DNA from: Alcanivoracaceae bacterium
GTDB taxonomy: Bacteria; Pseudomonadota; Gammaproteobacteria; Pseudomonadales; Alcanivoracaceae
Direction of reading: 5' to 3'
DNA length: 64,000 nt
Assembly: GCA_023146255.1 (NCBI GenBank)
Contig: JAGLCJ010000014.1
Coordinates: 1-64,000, forward strand
The notes beneath the pieces are model-generated. The model was not told where the DNA came from and searched no databases. It worked only from the letters and a program-made list of their open reading frames with translations. The translations under genes were made by a program, and so were the position numbers. This document shows, piece by piece, positions 1 through 7,557 of this stretch; position 1 is the first letter of the stretch, and the number at the start of each line of letters is the position of its first letter.

Positions 1-14
1 GTCCACGAAAGTGG

Positions 15-263
15 TTACAGATCAGTTTCAGCATCCAGCATATCCTGCTCAACAATGTCTAATCTCGAATCCAGCGACGCTGTCTCATTCTCAATATTAA
101 CGACGGCAGATAAAACATCCACGAGGTCGGACTGAATAACTAATATGTCATCCCGTGCCTCAGAATCCTCGGACCCCTGAATTATTGTCTTCTTGCCATC
201 CCCGCCACAGGCAGAAATCATTAGAGAAATAACTAGAAAAGTGATTTTGAGACCATATTTCAT
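15..263 (-). CDS. Small putative lipoprotein of unknown function
   Basis: An 82-residue protein with a short basic N-terminus, a hydrophobic stretch and a lipobox ending ISAC at about residue 19 (Cys followed by GG), so it is probably exported and lipidated. The rest is acidic and predicted helical, with heptad-like spacing. A GAGGGG Shine-Dalgarno lies 7 bases before the ATG. A short hairpin (CCAC-gaaa-GTGG, positions 3-14) follows the stop codon. It is the last visible member of a run of small minus-strand genes downstream of a defence pair. I do not recognise the family. Confidence 0.6.
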   Translation of the reverse strand: MKYGLKITFLVISLMISACGGDGKKTIIQGSEDSEARDDILVIQSDLVDVLSAVVNIENETASLDSRLDIVEQDMLDAETDL

Positions 264-356
264 AGAGATACCCCTCTATCTCAATAAGACCGCCGAGACA
301 CGCGCTGATCAATGCCTTCGTATCTGCGCAACTGGATTATCCCGGAAGCAAAAGTG

Positions 357-590
357 CTACTCGGTGCTACTGTCGGCACCAGCATCTCGACCAGAAAACG
401 GCTTCTTAGCGAAGAAACGCCAGTACGCAAAGGACGCGCCCACGCCAAAGAGAACGGGCCAAAGCCAAGATCCGAATGTCATTTTTATGATCCCTCCCAC
501 AAGAATGCCATAAAGAATGGCATGGGTGCGCTCCATCTCTTCGACCATAATCTCCAACTCGGAGATGCGTTCGTGAAAATTATCATCCAT
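357..590 (-). CDS. Tiny membrane protein with N-terminal coiled coil, unknown function
   Basis: About 77 residues from the ATG at 590, which has GGGAGG 4 bases upstream; an in-frame TTG at 602 is the longer alternative. The first ~25 residues are acidic and heptad-like (ISELEIMVEEMER). Two hydrophobic segments follow (about 29-40 and 45-62), then a basic FFAKK and a polar tail. This layout suggests an inner-membrane protein with a cytoplasmic coiled coil. No family is recognised. It sits 44 bases after the HIRAN gene stop, so the two may share a transcript. Confidence 0.5.
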   Translation of the reverse strand: MDDNFHERISELEIMVEEMERTHAILYGILVGGIIKMTFGSWLWPVLFGVGASFAYWRFFAKKPFSGRDAGADSSTE

Positions 591-634
591 GATGCCTCCC
601 AAAAGGTATCCGGCTTAGGTCATTGTTATATCTT

Positions 635-1030
635 TTAGGCACCAAGGTATTCCTTCTTTCGCCCCTTTGGCCCGAGAACCTGAAACAGAACTTCCACGTA
701 GCCACTTTTCCCCAGATAGGTTTTTAGCAGCCTCGGACAGACATCCGATATGCCAAATGCAGTCACGCGCATAGCCGTGTCTGCAGGCAAATAGCCTATA
801 TGCCGAGACTTCCTACCCCAAAGGCCCTTGCTTGATCCCAATACCTTAACTGCGTTCGAGTCATAGGGATTGGTCGGGTCCGCCTCCAGAGATATCTCGT
901 AATCCTTGCCCTTTATAAACTTCTGCCCATCTGCGAGACGATGCTGAACTCCAGCAACTTCAAGACGTTCCTCATAAATCTGAAACCCAGCTGGGATCGG
1001 GCTCTCCTTAATATGATAGTCCCGTTTCAT
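635..1030 (-). CDS. Stand-alone HIRAN domain protein
   Basis: A 131-residue protein from the ATG at 1030 (AAGGAG 5 bases upstream; a second ATG at 1048 lacks a good site). The central part reads as a HIRAN domain: VAGVQH near residue 25, then YEISLEADPTNPYDSNAVKV, with the hallmark N-P-x-D-x-N-A-V core, and HIGYLPAD further on. HIRAN domains are known from Rad5/HLTF helicases, where they bind DNA ends, and as single-domain bacterial proteins in mobile contexts. No helicase or nuclease domain is attached here. Its place among small orphan genes next to a defence module suggests an accessory DNA-binding role, but that is inference. Confidence 0.75.
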   Translation of the reverse strand: MKRDYHIKESPIPAGFQIYEERLEVAGVQHRLADGQKFIKGKDYEISLEADPTNPYDSNAVKVLGSSKGLWGRKSRHIGYLPADTAMRVTAFGISDVCPRLLKTYLGKSGYVEVLFQVLGPKGRKKEYLGA

Positions 1031-1045
1031 GAGCACTCCTTGTGA

Positions 1046-1119
1046 CATGACGCCACGGTTTAAGGCCCGGCGCGCAGTGGCGCGTCCCAGCCAAAAGCTC
1101 CAACACCACTTTGTTACAG
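1046..1119. repeat. Degenerate attC-like palindrome between two small genes
   Basis: The 81-base gap between the HIRAN gene and the four-helix membrane gene holds an imperfect palindrome. On the minus strand it opens with TAACAAA, has a central CGCGC-cact-GCGCG hairpin (1071-1084) and closes with CTTAAACCGTGGCGTCATG, reminiscent of the CTTAA...GCGTTA right half of integron attC sites with one T changed to C. The outer arms pair poorly, so this is at best a decayed recombination site and could be an ordinary terminator-like hairpin. Confidence 0.3.
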
Positions 1120-1129
1120 GGTGAGAGAG

Positions 1130-1510
1130 TCAACCCTTCGCCGCAAGGTTTATCCATATTAAAGCCATAAAAACTAGAATTAGCGCGAGCAAAAGTATTA
1201 TAAAGAACGCCCATACCGGGACAGCAGACCATAGATAGTAAAACCCTGCCACCAGCCCGAGCAACATAACTGGGGCAAGGATAAACCTCCCAATATTGCC
1301 AAATGCAATGCCAAGGTTTCCTTCAACTGCATTCGTTGCCAGGTAGGACACGAAAATCGAGAAAGTCATCATCAAAGCAAACTGTACCCAGTAAGTGGTG
1401 CCATGTAGATCAGCCTGCGGCACTCCTATCGATTTCAGTAAGAATACAGAAATGAATAGACCACTCAGGAAAGATGCTATTGCTGTTGGGATTACGATGT
1501 GTGTTCTCAT
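1130..1510 (-). CDS. Four-helix membrane protein of unknown function
   Basis: About 126 residues from the ATG at 1510, chosen because GGAG lies 6 bases upstream; the frame stays open to 1567 but that part overlaps an attC-like palindrome. Four hydrophobic segments cover almost the whole protein (roughly residues 5-25, 41-60, 70-90 and 98-120), ending in a short AAKG tail. Palindromes resembling integron recombination sites lie on both sides, which is how a one-gene cassette would look. The family is not recognised. Confidence 0.55.
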   Translation of the reverse strand: MRTHIVIPTAIASFLSGLFISVFLLKSIGVPQADLHGTTYWVQFALMMTFSIFVSYLATNAVEGNLGIAFGNIGRFILAPVMLLGLVAGFYYLWSAVPVWAFFIILLLALILVFMALIWINLAAKG

Positions 1511-1543
1511 GCTGAGCTCCAAGTGATCACGCTTGCCAAGCTC

Positions 1544-1614
1544 TATAACGCTCGCAACACCGGACAATTTGGAGCAAAGCGGGAAATTGTTCCGAGTGCT
1601 TGCGCTTGTTATAC
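1544..1614. repeat. attC-like recombination site (putative)
   Basis: A 71-base imperfect palindrome. Read on the minus strand it begins GTATAACAAGCGC and ends GCGAGCGTTATA, matching the usual TAACAA...GCGTTA layout of integron attC sites. Inside, GGAACAATTT (minus strand, 1593-1584) pairs with AAATTGTCC (1570-1562), leaving one base unpaired, like the extrahelical bases of attC; the loop is about 13 bases. The outer GTATAAC/GTTATA boxes deviate from the RYYYAAC/GTTRRRY consensus. No intI gene is in the window. Confidence 0.45.
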
Positions 1615-1637
1615 GTGATATGCATCATTATCTTTAT

Positions 1638-1682
1638 GTCAAAGTTCGGCCATAAGCGGACATTCGATAAAAAACGTATAAC
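1638..1682. repeat. Left flanking repeat unit of the SIR2-HerA module
   Basis: A 24-base motif (1638-1661, ending AAGCGGAC), 13 bases of spacer, then CGTATAAC (1675-1682). The same arrangement, with identical 13-base spacing and the identical 8-mer, recurs at 4676-4720 on the other side of the SIR2-HerA genes. The 24-base parts match at 15 of 24 positions directly and 18 of 24 when one is inverted. On the minus strand the end reads GTCTAACGTTATACG, which contains an RYYYAAC-like box next to a GTTATAC box. Confidence 0.5.
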
Positions 1683-1721
1683 GTTAGACTCCGTCCCGTT
1701 TACCGCTTTTACCGCACCTTA

Positions 1722-3494
1722 CTAAGACCATAAGTCTTCCAGATCCACATCTTCACTGTCGGGTTGGTACTCTTTAGCTAATTGCTCGATCTGCAAAACC
1801 ATCGGCAAATCAAAGGAGGTCCCGGTTACAATGCAACAACCTTTCGCAAGACTAGGGATTATACTTTTTGAGAGGTTGTCTAAAGTGCTTATCGTCGAAT
1901 CCAGCAAAAATAGATCTTTATCATTAACCAGGCGGTGAATAAAGAAGTTATGGATTTGCGACATTATCGTTGGTGAAATATCTGCTGGGCGCTGGCTGGC
2001 CAATGTTAAAAACATACCAAACTTTCGCCCTTCTTTAATAATCTCCTCAAAAAGCTCTAATCTGTAGTCTTTCCAACTTTCTTGCTCTCTGGTCGACTGC
2101 TCAGAGAGTATGTTATGAGCTTCATCAATTATTAGATGTAATGTTCTATCCGGAGGATTTCCGACGTTATTTTTATGCTGCTCATAAAAGTGCTTTGCTA
2201 ATAGCAGCGGAACGACCTTTTTTATTTCTTGGTTACACTTCCGCAACGAAATCACAGTCAACAACGGTAGCTCTGCGTTTTCATCATCGATTCTTATCAC
2301 GCGTGAAAGCGCAGTCATTGATGATTCAATTCGTTTCAGAAGCGGCTGGATATGTTCAAATTGAACATATCCAAAGAGCAAATCATTTATGAGCTGCAAA
2401 TTTACTCTTATTATCAGCTCACCAAATGCATCTAAGTCTTGCAGGTTAATTGCATCTACACTCCGCCTGAAGACATTATCGTAGTCATGTTCACGACCAT
2501 CAAAATAGACTGTACCCGCAGGCCCCGGATAGGAAAACTTACTTTGATCCCCTCTCCACACTAATCGATTAAGAATATCTCTCAAAGCTTGATTATCGAT
2601 AATATCAACGACCGCTTTCAAAAGTTCAGCCGACTCTCGCCTGGGATTGGTAGTCGTAAATGATCGGCGAAAGGTAGCTTTTATATAATTTTCCAAATTT
2701 TGAATATCCCCGCCAAACCTTTCCCGGCCACTCACAATCCTGTTTATAAAGGGAGTCTGCGTATTTGCCGTTGCCTTAAAAAGAATGGCTAGCGTTTCTT
2801 TATTCCAAAACTCTCCTTCTGCGAGGGGAAATTTACCGCCATCATCATTTCTCGTATCTAATTTGAATGTTGTTTTATCTTCCTGATTAACTAACTGATT
2901 CCCTGTATATTCGCCATTAAAGTCTATTACCGTAAATGTACTTTTCCCCCTAATAAGCTCTTTTTTGTTTGCGAATAACGTTGTGTATAGCTTAGCCAGT
3001 GTATTTGACTTACCACTTCCTGTATTCCCAAAAATTCCTATATGCGTATTGAATAGCCTTTTCCATGGCAAAGAAATAGGAAGCCCTTCCTTAAGCATTT
3101 CACCAATGACGAATCCGTCCTCCTGGCTAGGTCCGAAAATAGTTTCAATCATTGACTCAGAGGAAAGGTATGCAGGATCCTTGATCATAGGTAGATATTT
3201 GATACCCTCATAGAACTTTTCTTCCTGAAAATATCCTATTGGTCGAACATCTACCTTTCTTATATATAAGACTTTTTGATTATCGGTCTCGAAACGCTTT
3301 TCGTCGAGGTACTCTCCTTCAACGCGGCACACAATATCCCTGAAACCCCGTCGAATAATTACATATTCCCGGATCGATATTCCTTTGTACTTGTCGCCGT
3401 TATAAAAGAGCGTATCCTTACTTGACTCATCAAATATTCTTAATACTACCTTTACACCATTGACCTCGATTACTTCACCAACTTGAATTGTCAT
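1722..3494 (-). CDS. herA: HerA-type ATPase of a SIR2-HerA defence pair
   Basis: A 590-residue FtsK/HerA-superfamily ATPase. An N-terminal beta-rich part (about 1-100) fits a HAS-barrel. It is followed by Walker A GNTGSGKSN (156-164), DFNGEY (191-196), a helical insert, Walker B LIIDEAHN (454-461) and a C-terminal GRKFG...ASQRPADI stretch (489-506), as in hexameric HerA/DUF87 motors. The ATG overlaps the SIR2 stop by one base (TAATG), so the two are translationally coupled. In characterised SIR2-HerA (Nezha) systems the two proteins form a complex in which HerA assembly supports NAD+-depleting and DNA-targeting activity during phage infection. There is no NurA nuclease here; SIR2 takes its place. 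Base use is AT-rich compared with the genes to its right. Confidence 0.9.
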   Translation of the reverse strand: MTIQVGEVIEVNGVKVVLRIFDESSKDTLFYNGDKYKGISIREYVIIRRGFRDIVCRVEGEYLDEKRFETDNQKVLYIRKVDVRPIGYFQEEKFYEGIKYLPMIKDPAYLSSESMIETIFGPSQEDGFVIGEMLKEGLPISLPWKRLFNTHIGIFGNTGSGKSNTLAKLYTTLFANKKELIRGKSTFTVIDFNGEYTGNQLVNQEDKTTFKLDTRNDDGGKFPLAEGEFWNKETLAILFKATANTQTPFINRIVSGRERFGGDIQNLENYIKATFRRSFTTTNPRRESAELLKAVVDIIDNQALRDILNRLVWRGDQSKFSYPGPAGTVYFDGREHDYDNVFRRSVDAINLQDLDAFGELIIRVNLQLINDLLFGYVQFEHIQPLLKRIESSMTALSRVIRIDDENAELPLLTVISLRKCNQEIKKVVPLLLAKHFYEQHKNNVGNPPDRTLHLIIDEAHNILSEQSTREQESWKDYRLELFEEIIKEGRKFGMFLTLASQRPADISPTIMSQIHNFFIHRLVNDKDLFLLDSTISTLDNLSKSIIPSLAKGCCIVTGTSFDLPMVLQIEQLAKEYQPDSEDVDLEDLWS

Positions 3495-4612
3495 TAGATA
3501 GCTCCTGACGTTCCTGCTGGTGTAAATACTTCGGAATTGAACTTGGTAAAATCCAAATCTTCATCAAAAGCAATACAAACCACATTTGAGTATTCGCTGA
3601 AACTGGCTTCCATTGCATTCTTTTCTGACTCATTAAAGCAGCAAACATAAAGTTGAAGAGTGGGATTCGATAGGGATCGTTGAACTAAATGCAATATGTG
3701 CTCATCAGAGAATGAGAATCCAAATGTAATTAACACTGTATTTTGCTTTTCAAGCTCATAACTTAATAGACGCAGCATCTGATAGTAGTGCTCTTCAAAT
3801 ACAGTCTCGTAAAACTTCCATTTTGTTGGATTTACAATGGGTAATTTCTTATAGGCATCCCAGAATGGCTCAATCTCAGTAATATCTGCCTGTAAGCCCA
3901 CCACATCTAAATAGACCTTCGAGTCATCATCGATAATTTCAGATAGGGCATCAACTGGAGAATCCTTTATGACGTTTATTTTCATGCCTTCTGCGGAGGC
4001 TAAATAGTCAATCTGGATACGCTCAGTCTGCTTTTTCCAATAAACGGAGCCATGCAAATTAATTAGGTTTATCTGAGGAATGTCTGTTTTGTGCTGGTTA
4101 AATATTCCCGTTTCGTAAGTAAATGAACTGAAGTTACGTGCATGCAAATAGCGCTTTTTAAATCCTCTCGCCCCATCATTGAGAACAAAGTTCATCTTAT
4201 CTTGATAGATTAATCGATCAGCAGCATGAACAATGCAGCCGTCATAGTTCGTGGTAAAGATATTACTATTCTTAGTAGATGATTGGCTTCGGCCCATACA
4301 GTACAGAACCGTTCTTAGGAAAGAAATATAGTTATCTAATACTGTCTGTTGCGCGGGGCCAAGGTTATCGAAATCAATTTCCATGGCCGGTTCTATACAC
4401 ATTTTGTAGTAATGCATGAAGAGGAGAGCGTCTACTTCTAGCTTTTCCTCATCCTTTAATCGAGTTGATAGCGTTTCAATAGTGAAAGTATTTCCACCTT
4501 CGTCTTTAACTCGTAAAGCGAGGGTGGGCAGCAATCCCACGCTCGCTCCAGAACCGATGAGGAAGTTAATATTCTTGTCGTAAATTTCCTCTAATTTTAT
4601 TCGTTCAGTCAT
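3494..4612 (-). CDS. sir2: SIR2-like NADase of a SIR2-HerA defence pair
   Basis: A 372-residue protein with the SIR2_2-type signature: GSGAS (20-24, nucleotide-binding loop), TTNYD (120-124), LHGS with the presumed catalytic His187 (186-189), and GFSFSDEH (298-305). This order is that of defence-associated SIR2 proteins, which cleave NAD+ instead of deacetylating proteins. There is no transmembrane segment and no second effector domain. It is the first gene of the pair with herA, and TAATG coupling implies a fixed protein ratio. Expression probably starts in the 100 bases upstream, but no clean -10/-35 pair is visible. Function as an abortive-infection NADase is inferred from the family. Confidence 0.9.
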   Translation of the reverse strand: MTERIKLEEIYDKNINFLIGSGASVGLLPTLALRVKDEGGNTFTIETLSTRLKDEEKLEVDALLFMHYYKMCIEPAMEIDFDNLGPAQQTVLDNYISFLRTVLYCMGRSQSSTKNSNIFTTNYDGCIVHAADRLIYQDKMNFVLNDGARGFKKRYLHARNFSSFTYETGIFNQHKTDIPQINLINLHGSVYWKKQTERIQIDYLASAEGMKINVIKDSPVDALSEIIDDDSKVYLDVVGLQADITEIEPFWDAYKKLPIVNPTKWKFYETVFEEHYYQMLRLLSYELEKQNTVLITFGFSFSDEHILHLVQRSLSNPTLQLYVCCFNESEKNAMEASFSEYSNVVCIAFDEDLDFTKFNSEVFTPAGTSGAI

Positions 4613-4940
4613 TTTTCTTCCTTAGAGGGCTATTTTTAGGCTGTGCAAATTCCGGGGAAAATTTACTTAATTTAGGTCCGCTTTGGGTCGAAAGTGGACT
4701 TACTAGGCCCATCGTATAACAGTTTCTTAGTTTGAACGGTTCGACCTATCACCCGACCGGATTCCGCGCCCCACCCGATCGATCCCTGACTGGAAAAGAT
4801 TATTACCATCAATCCCCCGCAGCACAAACCGAAATCAATCCCATCTGGCAAATCCGACATGATTCCACTTATACAGAGCGGGACTCTGAGCATCGATGCC
4901 CCATGGCCTGCCTTTTCCGTTTTATTTCAACAGCATGCAA
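4613..4940. other. Gene-free junction between accessory block and core genome
   Basis: About 330 bases without a credible gene. The left part (to ~4740) is AT-rich and holds the SIR2 leader and the right flanking repeat. The right part becomes GC-richer and leads into the patatin terminator. Short frames crossing it lack ribosome binding sites and protein-like composition. The change in base composition suggests that the edge of the acquired block lies near 4720-4750. No integrase gene or attI site can be identified. Confidence 0.5.
4676..4720. repeat. Right flanking repeat unit of the SIR2-HerA module
   Basis: GTCCGCTTT-gggtcg-AAAGTGGAC (4676-4699) is an imperfect palindrome with 8 of 9 arm pairs. 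It is followed by 13 bases and CGTATAAC (4713-4720). This mirrors the unit at 1638-1682 downstream of herA. The palindrome lies 64 bases upstream of the SIR2 start, so it could also act as an operator for the defence genes. Confidence 0.5.
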
Positions 4941-4970
4941 AATCAAAAAGCCCGCCGGAATGCGGCGGGC
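4941..4970 (-). terminator. Rho-independent terminator of the patatin gene
   Basis: Minus-strand hairpin GCCCGCCG-cattc-CGGCGGGC (4970-4950), with an 8-bp GC stem and a 5-base loop, followed directly by TTTTTGATT. It begins 27 bases after the stop codon of the patatin-like gene and fits its orientation. Confidence 0.85.
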
Positions 4971-4997
4971 CTTTGAAAAGCGGATGCAGTGCAGCGC

Positions 4998-5927
4998 TCA
5001 AGCAGTCAAGGCGCGCTGCACGGCAGGGCCAGCAGTAACGCAGGCGGTCTTGAACACCCGCTCGCGCCGCGCCGGGTCCAGCATATTGAAGCCGAACGCG
5101 GCGAGATCCTCCGGGCCCGGGTCGATGCGGATCACGCGGATGCCGGCATTGCGCAGCTGCGCCACTTCCCGATCAACAATCGCGGTCATGTAGCGGCGCA
5201 CGCGCCGTTCGATCTTTGCCAGTGGCGAGCGGGGATTGTCCATCTCCATGGATGCCATGGGCGCGAGCACGATGGCTTCTTCGATGTCGCTGCCGAGCAG
5301 CAGATCGGCGGAAGCCGGTGAGGCGATGCCACCATCGAGGTAGGTGCTGCCCTGCCACTGCACCGGCGGGCAAACGCCGGGCACGGCGTAGGAGGCGCAG
5401 ACGGCGCGATTGGCTGGCATATCGATATCATCCCGGCCGAAGGCGACGCGCTCACCGCTGTCGGTGTCCACGGCAATCAGCCAGGTGTTGCGATGTGGCA
5501 CCCACTGGCCCGGCGTAACAACGCTGTCGATCAGGTTCATCATTGGCTGCATATCGGTGCGGCCGTGCGGCATCAGGCCGGTGATTGCAGTCAGGGGGGC
5601 GACGTCACCGCGCAGGCCATGCATAAACAGTTTGGCGCCGCTGAGGCCAAGGCGTGGCAGGGGCGGAATGGCGCCGCCGGTGTCGGTGTCGTGGTTCCAG
5701 TGGCACTCGTTCAACTCGCCCCTCTGGCTGGCGAGCATGCGTTCGATGCTGACCTTGGCGCCGAGCAATGTCGCCAGCACGGCGCCGGCGGAGGTGCCGA
5801 TCAGGATATCGGCATCGCGGACATCCCAGCCGAGGCGTTGCTGCAATTCATTCAGCGTGGCGATTTGCCAGGCGGCGCCGGCGACGGCGCCACAACCGAG
5901 AACAAGCGCGCGTTTTGGTTCAGTCAC
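4998..5927 (-). CDS. Patatin-like phospholipase/esterase
   Basis: A 309-residue protein that starts at a GTG preceded by GAGGA at 7 bases. It carries the patatin triad elements in order: glycine-rich oxyanion loop GCGAVAG (11-17), nucleophile elbow GTSAG with Ser46 (44-48) and DGG with Asp198 (198-200). No signal peptide is seen, so a cytoplasmic or membrane-associated lipid esterase is likely. A REP element separates it from the BVMO gene on the same strand. Hydrolases often accompany Baeyer-Villiger monooxygenases to open the ester or lactone product, so a shared pathway is plausible but not shown. Confidence 0.85.
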   Translation of the reverse strand: MTEPKRALVLGCGAVAGAAWQIATLNELQQRLGWDVRDADILIGTSAGAVLATLLGAKVSIERMLASQRGELNECHWNHDTDTGGAIPPLPRLGLSGAKLFMHGLRGDVAPLTAITGLMPHGRTDMQPMMNLIDSVVTPGQWVPHRNTWLIAVDTDSGERVAFGRDDIDMPANRAVCASYAVPGVCPPVQWQGSTYLDGGIASPASADLLLGSDIEEAIVLAPMASMEMDNPRSPLAKIERRVRRYMTAIVDREVAQLRNAGIRVIRIDPGPEDLAAFGFNMLDPARRERVFKTACVTAGPAVQRALTA

Positions 5928-5952
5928 GATATATTCCTCAAGCAGATTCCCT

Positions 5953-6006
5953 GTAGGAGCGGCCGATCGGCCGCGAAAGATTTCGCCGTCGATCGACGGC
6001 TCCTAC
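5953..6006. repeat. REP-like inverted pair
   Basis: Two units in opposite orientation. The first is GTAGGAGCGGCCGATCGGCC followed by GCGAA; the second, from 5982, is an inverted copy built on CCGTCGATCGACGG and ending CTCCTAC. Each unit is a GTAGGAGC head plus a palindrome plus GCGAA. The pair lies between the BVMO stop and the patatin start. Confidence 0.8.
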
Positions 6007-6026
6007 AGCAGATTTAATCGCCGTTC

Positions 6027-7547
6027 CTATGTTGTTGGCAGCAGCTCAGCGGATTCGTCGGCGGCCTGGGTGTCGTAGCTTTCCACATCGAAGTGTTGCA
6101 GCAGCCGTTGCATGGTGCCGCTGCTCCAGGGGAAGCCGATGCTGTTCTTGCCGTTACGGTCGATGTAATAGCTGGAGCAACCACCGGTGTTCCATACCGT
6201 GCCCTGCAGCGCTTTCTGCACCTTGCTGTTGTAACGGCGCTGCACTGCCTCGCGCACCTCCAGCCGAACCAGGCTTTTATCACGCATCGCTTTCAGCGCG
6301 CCCATGGCGTAGTTCAGCTGTGACTCGATGACGATAAAGGCGGAGTTGTTGCCAATCGCCAAATTCGGGCCGAGCACCAGAAACAGGTTCGGGAAGCCGG
6401 CAATGGTGGTGCCGCGGTAGGCCTGCGGGCTGCCGTTCCAGATCTCTTCCAGGGTGCGGCCATCGGTGCCACGCACCTGCTCGGCAATCGGCGGATCGGA
6501 AACGTGGAAGCCGGTGCCGAGAATAATGGTGTCCACTTCGCGCTCGCTGCCATCGTGGCCGATCACCAGGTTACCGCGCACTTCTTTCACGCCGGTGGCG
6601 AGCACATCGACGTTGGCTTGTGTCAGTGCCGGGTAATAGTTATTCGACAACAGCACGCGCTTGCAGCCGAGGGTGTAGTCCGGGGTCAGTTTGGCGCGCA
6701 GTTCCGGATCTTTAATCGTCAGGTTGATATGGGCGCGGGCGATCTTCTCGATCTGCTTGAGCAGGGCCGGCTTGCGAAAGCCGATGCCAAACGCCTCAAG
6801 GCCGGAATACAAGGCAGCACGCAGGGCGCCCATGGCGAGCGGCAGGCCGAGCAGTTTCTGCGAGGTGCTGCCCATGTTCTGGTTCGGCTTGGGCAAAATC
6901 CATTGTGCGGTGCGCTGGAACAGCACCAGCTGTTTCACCAGCGGCTGGATTTCCGGCACAAACTGGATGGCCGAGGCGCCGGTGCCGATCACGGCGACAC
7001 GTTCACCGCGCAGGTCATGCTGATGATCCCAGTGCGAGGAATGAAAGATGGTGCCGGGAAATTCCTTCAGCCCCGGAATATCCGGAATCTGCGGCTCGTG
7101 CAGGTAGCCGGCGCAGGAAATGATCGAGCGGGCGTGGTACTCGCCCTTTGCGGTGCGAACGATCCAGCGGCAACGGCGCTCGTCCCACTGGGTGCTGATG
7201 GCCGGTTCGCCGTAGTGAATGTGTGGCTCCACCTGGAAGCGGGCGGCCACATCGTTAACGTAATCGAGAATCTCGGCCTGGCCGGCGAACACCCGGCTCC
7301 AGTTCGGGTTCTGGGCAAAGGAATAGGAATACAGTGCGGAGGGCACATCACAGGCGCAGCCGGGATAGGTGTTGTCGCGCCAGGTGCCGCCAAGGGAATC
7401 GGCCTTTTCCAGCACGATAAAATCGGTTTCGCCCTGTTCGCGCAAACGGATCGCCGCGCCGATGCCGCTGATGCCGGCGCCGATCACCAGCACTTCAACA
7501 TCGACCGGCCGCAATGCGGAAACGGTTTTGCCTTTCGCCTGTGCCAT
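6027..7547 (-). CDS. Type I Baeyer-Villiger monooxygenase (FAD, NADPH)
   Basis: 506 residues from the ATG at 7547, which has GGAGG 5 bases upstream; the frame is open to 7664 but that part overlaps the SDR gene. It has the FAD-binding GAGISGIG (23-30), the BVMO fingerprint FPGTIFHSSHWD (163-174), the NADPH-binding GTGASA (188-193) and a C-terminal GTGFHVSD. The enzyme inserts oxygen next to a ketone to give an ester or lactone. The NTYPGCACDVPS stretch (59-70) is closer to cyclohexanone/hydroxyacetophenone-type enzymes than to AlmA-type alkane monooxygenases. It is the second gene of an operon with the SDR (10-base gap); the pair would turn an alcohol into a ketone and then an ester. Substrate unknown. 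Confidence 0.88.
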   Translation of the reverse strand: MAQAKGKTVSALRPVDVEVLVIGAGISGIGAAIRLREQGETDFIVLEKADSLGGTWRDNTYPGCACDVPSALYSYSFAQNPNWSRVFAGQAEILDYVNDVAARFQVEPHIHYGEPAISTQWDERRCRWIVRTAKGEYHARSIISCAGYLHEPQIPDIPGLKEFPGTIFHSSHWDHQHDLRGERVAVIGTGASAIQFVPEIQPLVKQLVLFQRTAQWILPKPNQNMGSTSQKLLGLPLAMGALRAALYSGLEAFGIGFRKPALLKQIEKIARAHINLTIKDPELRAKLTPDYTLGCKRVLLSNNYYPALTQANVDVLATGVKEVRGNLVIGHDGSEREVDTIILGTGFHVSDPPIAEQVRGTDGRTLEEIWNGSPQAYRGTTIAGFPNLFLVLGPNLAIGNNSAFIVIESQLNYAMGALKAMRDKSLVRLEVREAVQRRYNSKVQKALQGTVWNTGGCSSYYIDRNGKNSIGFPWSSGTMQRLLQHFDVESYDTQAADESAELLPTT

Positions 7548-7557
7548 CACTGCCTCC

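Noticed and set aside
1722..3494. HerA as part of the HerA-NurA DNA-end-resection machinery
   Set aside because: No NurA nuclease is near; the coupled upstream partner is a SIR2 protein, which points to the defence system.
4720..4997. Integron integrase or attI next to the SIR2 gene
   Set aside because: Only about 280 bases are available before the patatin gene and no tyrosine recombinase motif is present.
4732..5193. Open frame running out of the SIR2 leader into the patatin gene
   Set aside because: It crosses the patatin terminator and coding end in antisense and has random, Ser/Arg-rich composition.
5953..6006. Repeats as a possible CRISPR array
   Set aside because: Units are palindromic, scattered singly or in inverted pairs, and have no regular spacers or cas genes.
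6027..7547. BVMO gene as an AlmA-type long-chain alkane monooxygenase
   Set aside because: The NTYPGCACDVPS region and the BVMO fingerprint fit ketone monooxygenases better; AlmA-type proteins as I know them have an RYPGIRSDSD-like stretch there.
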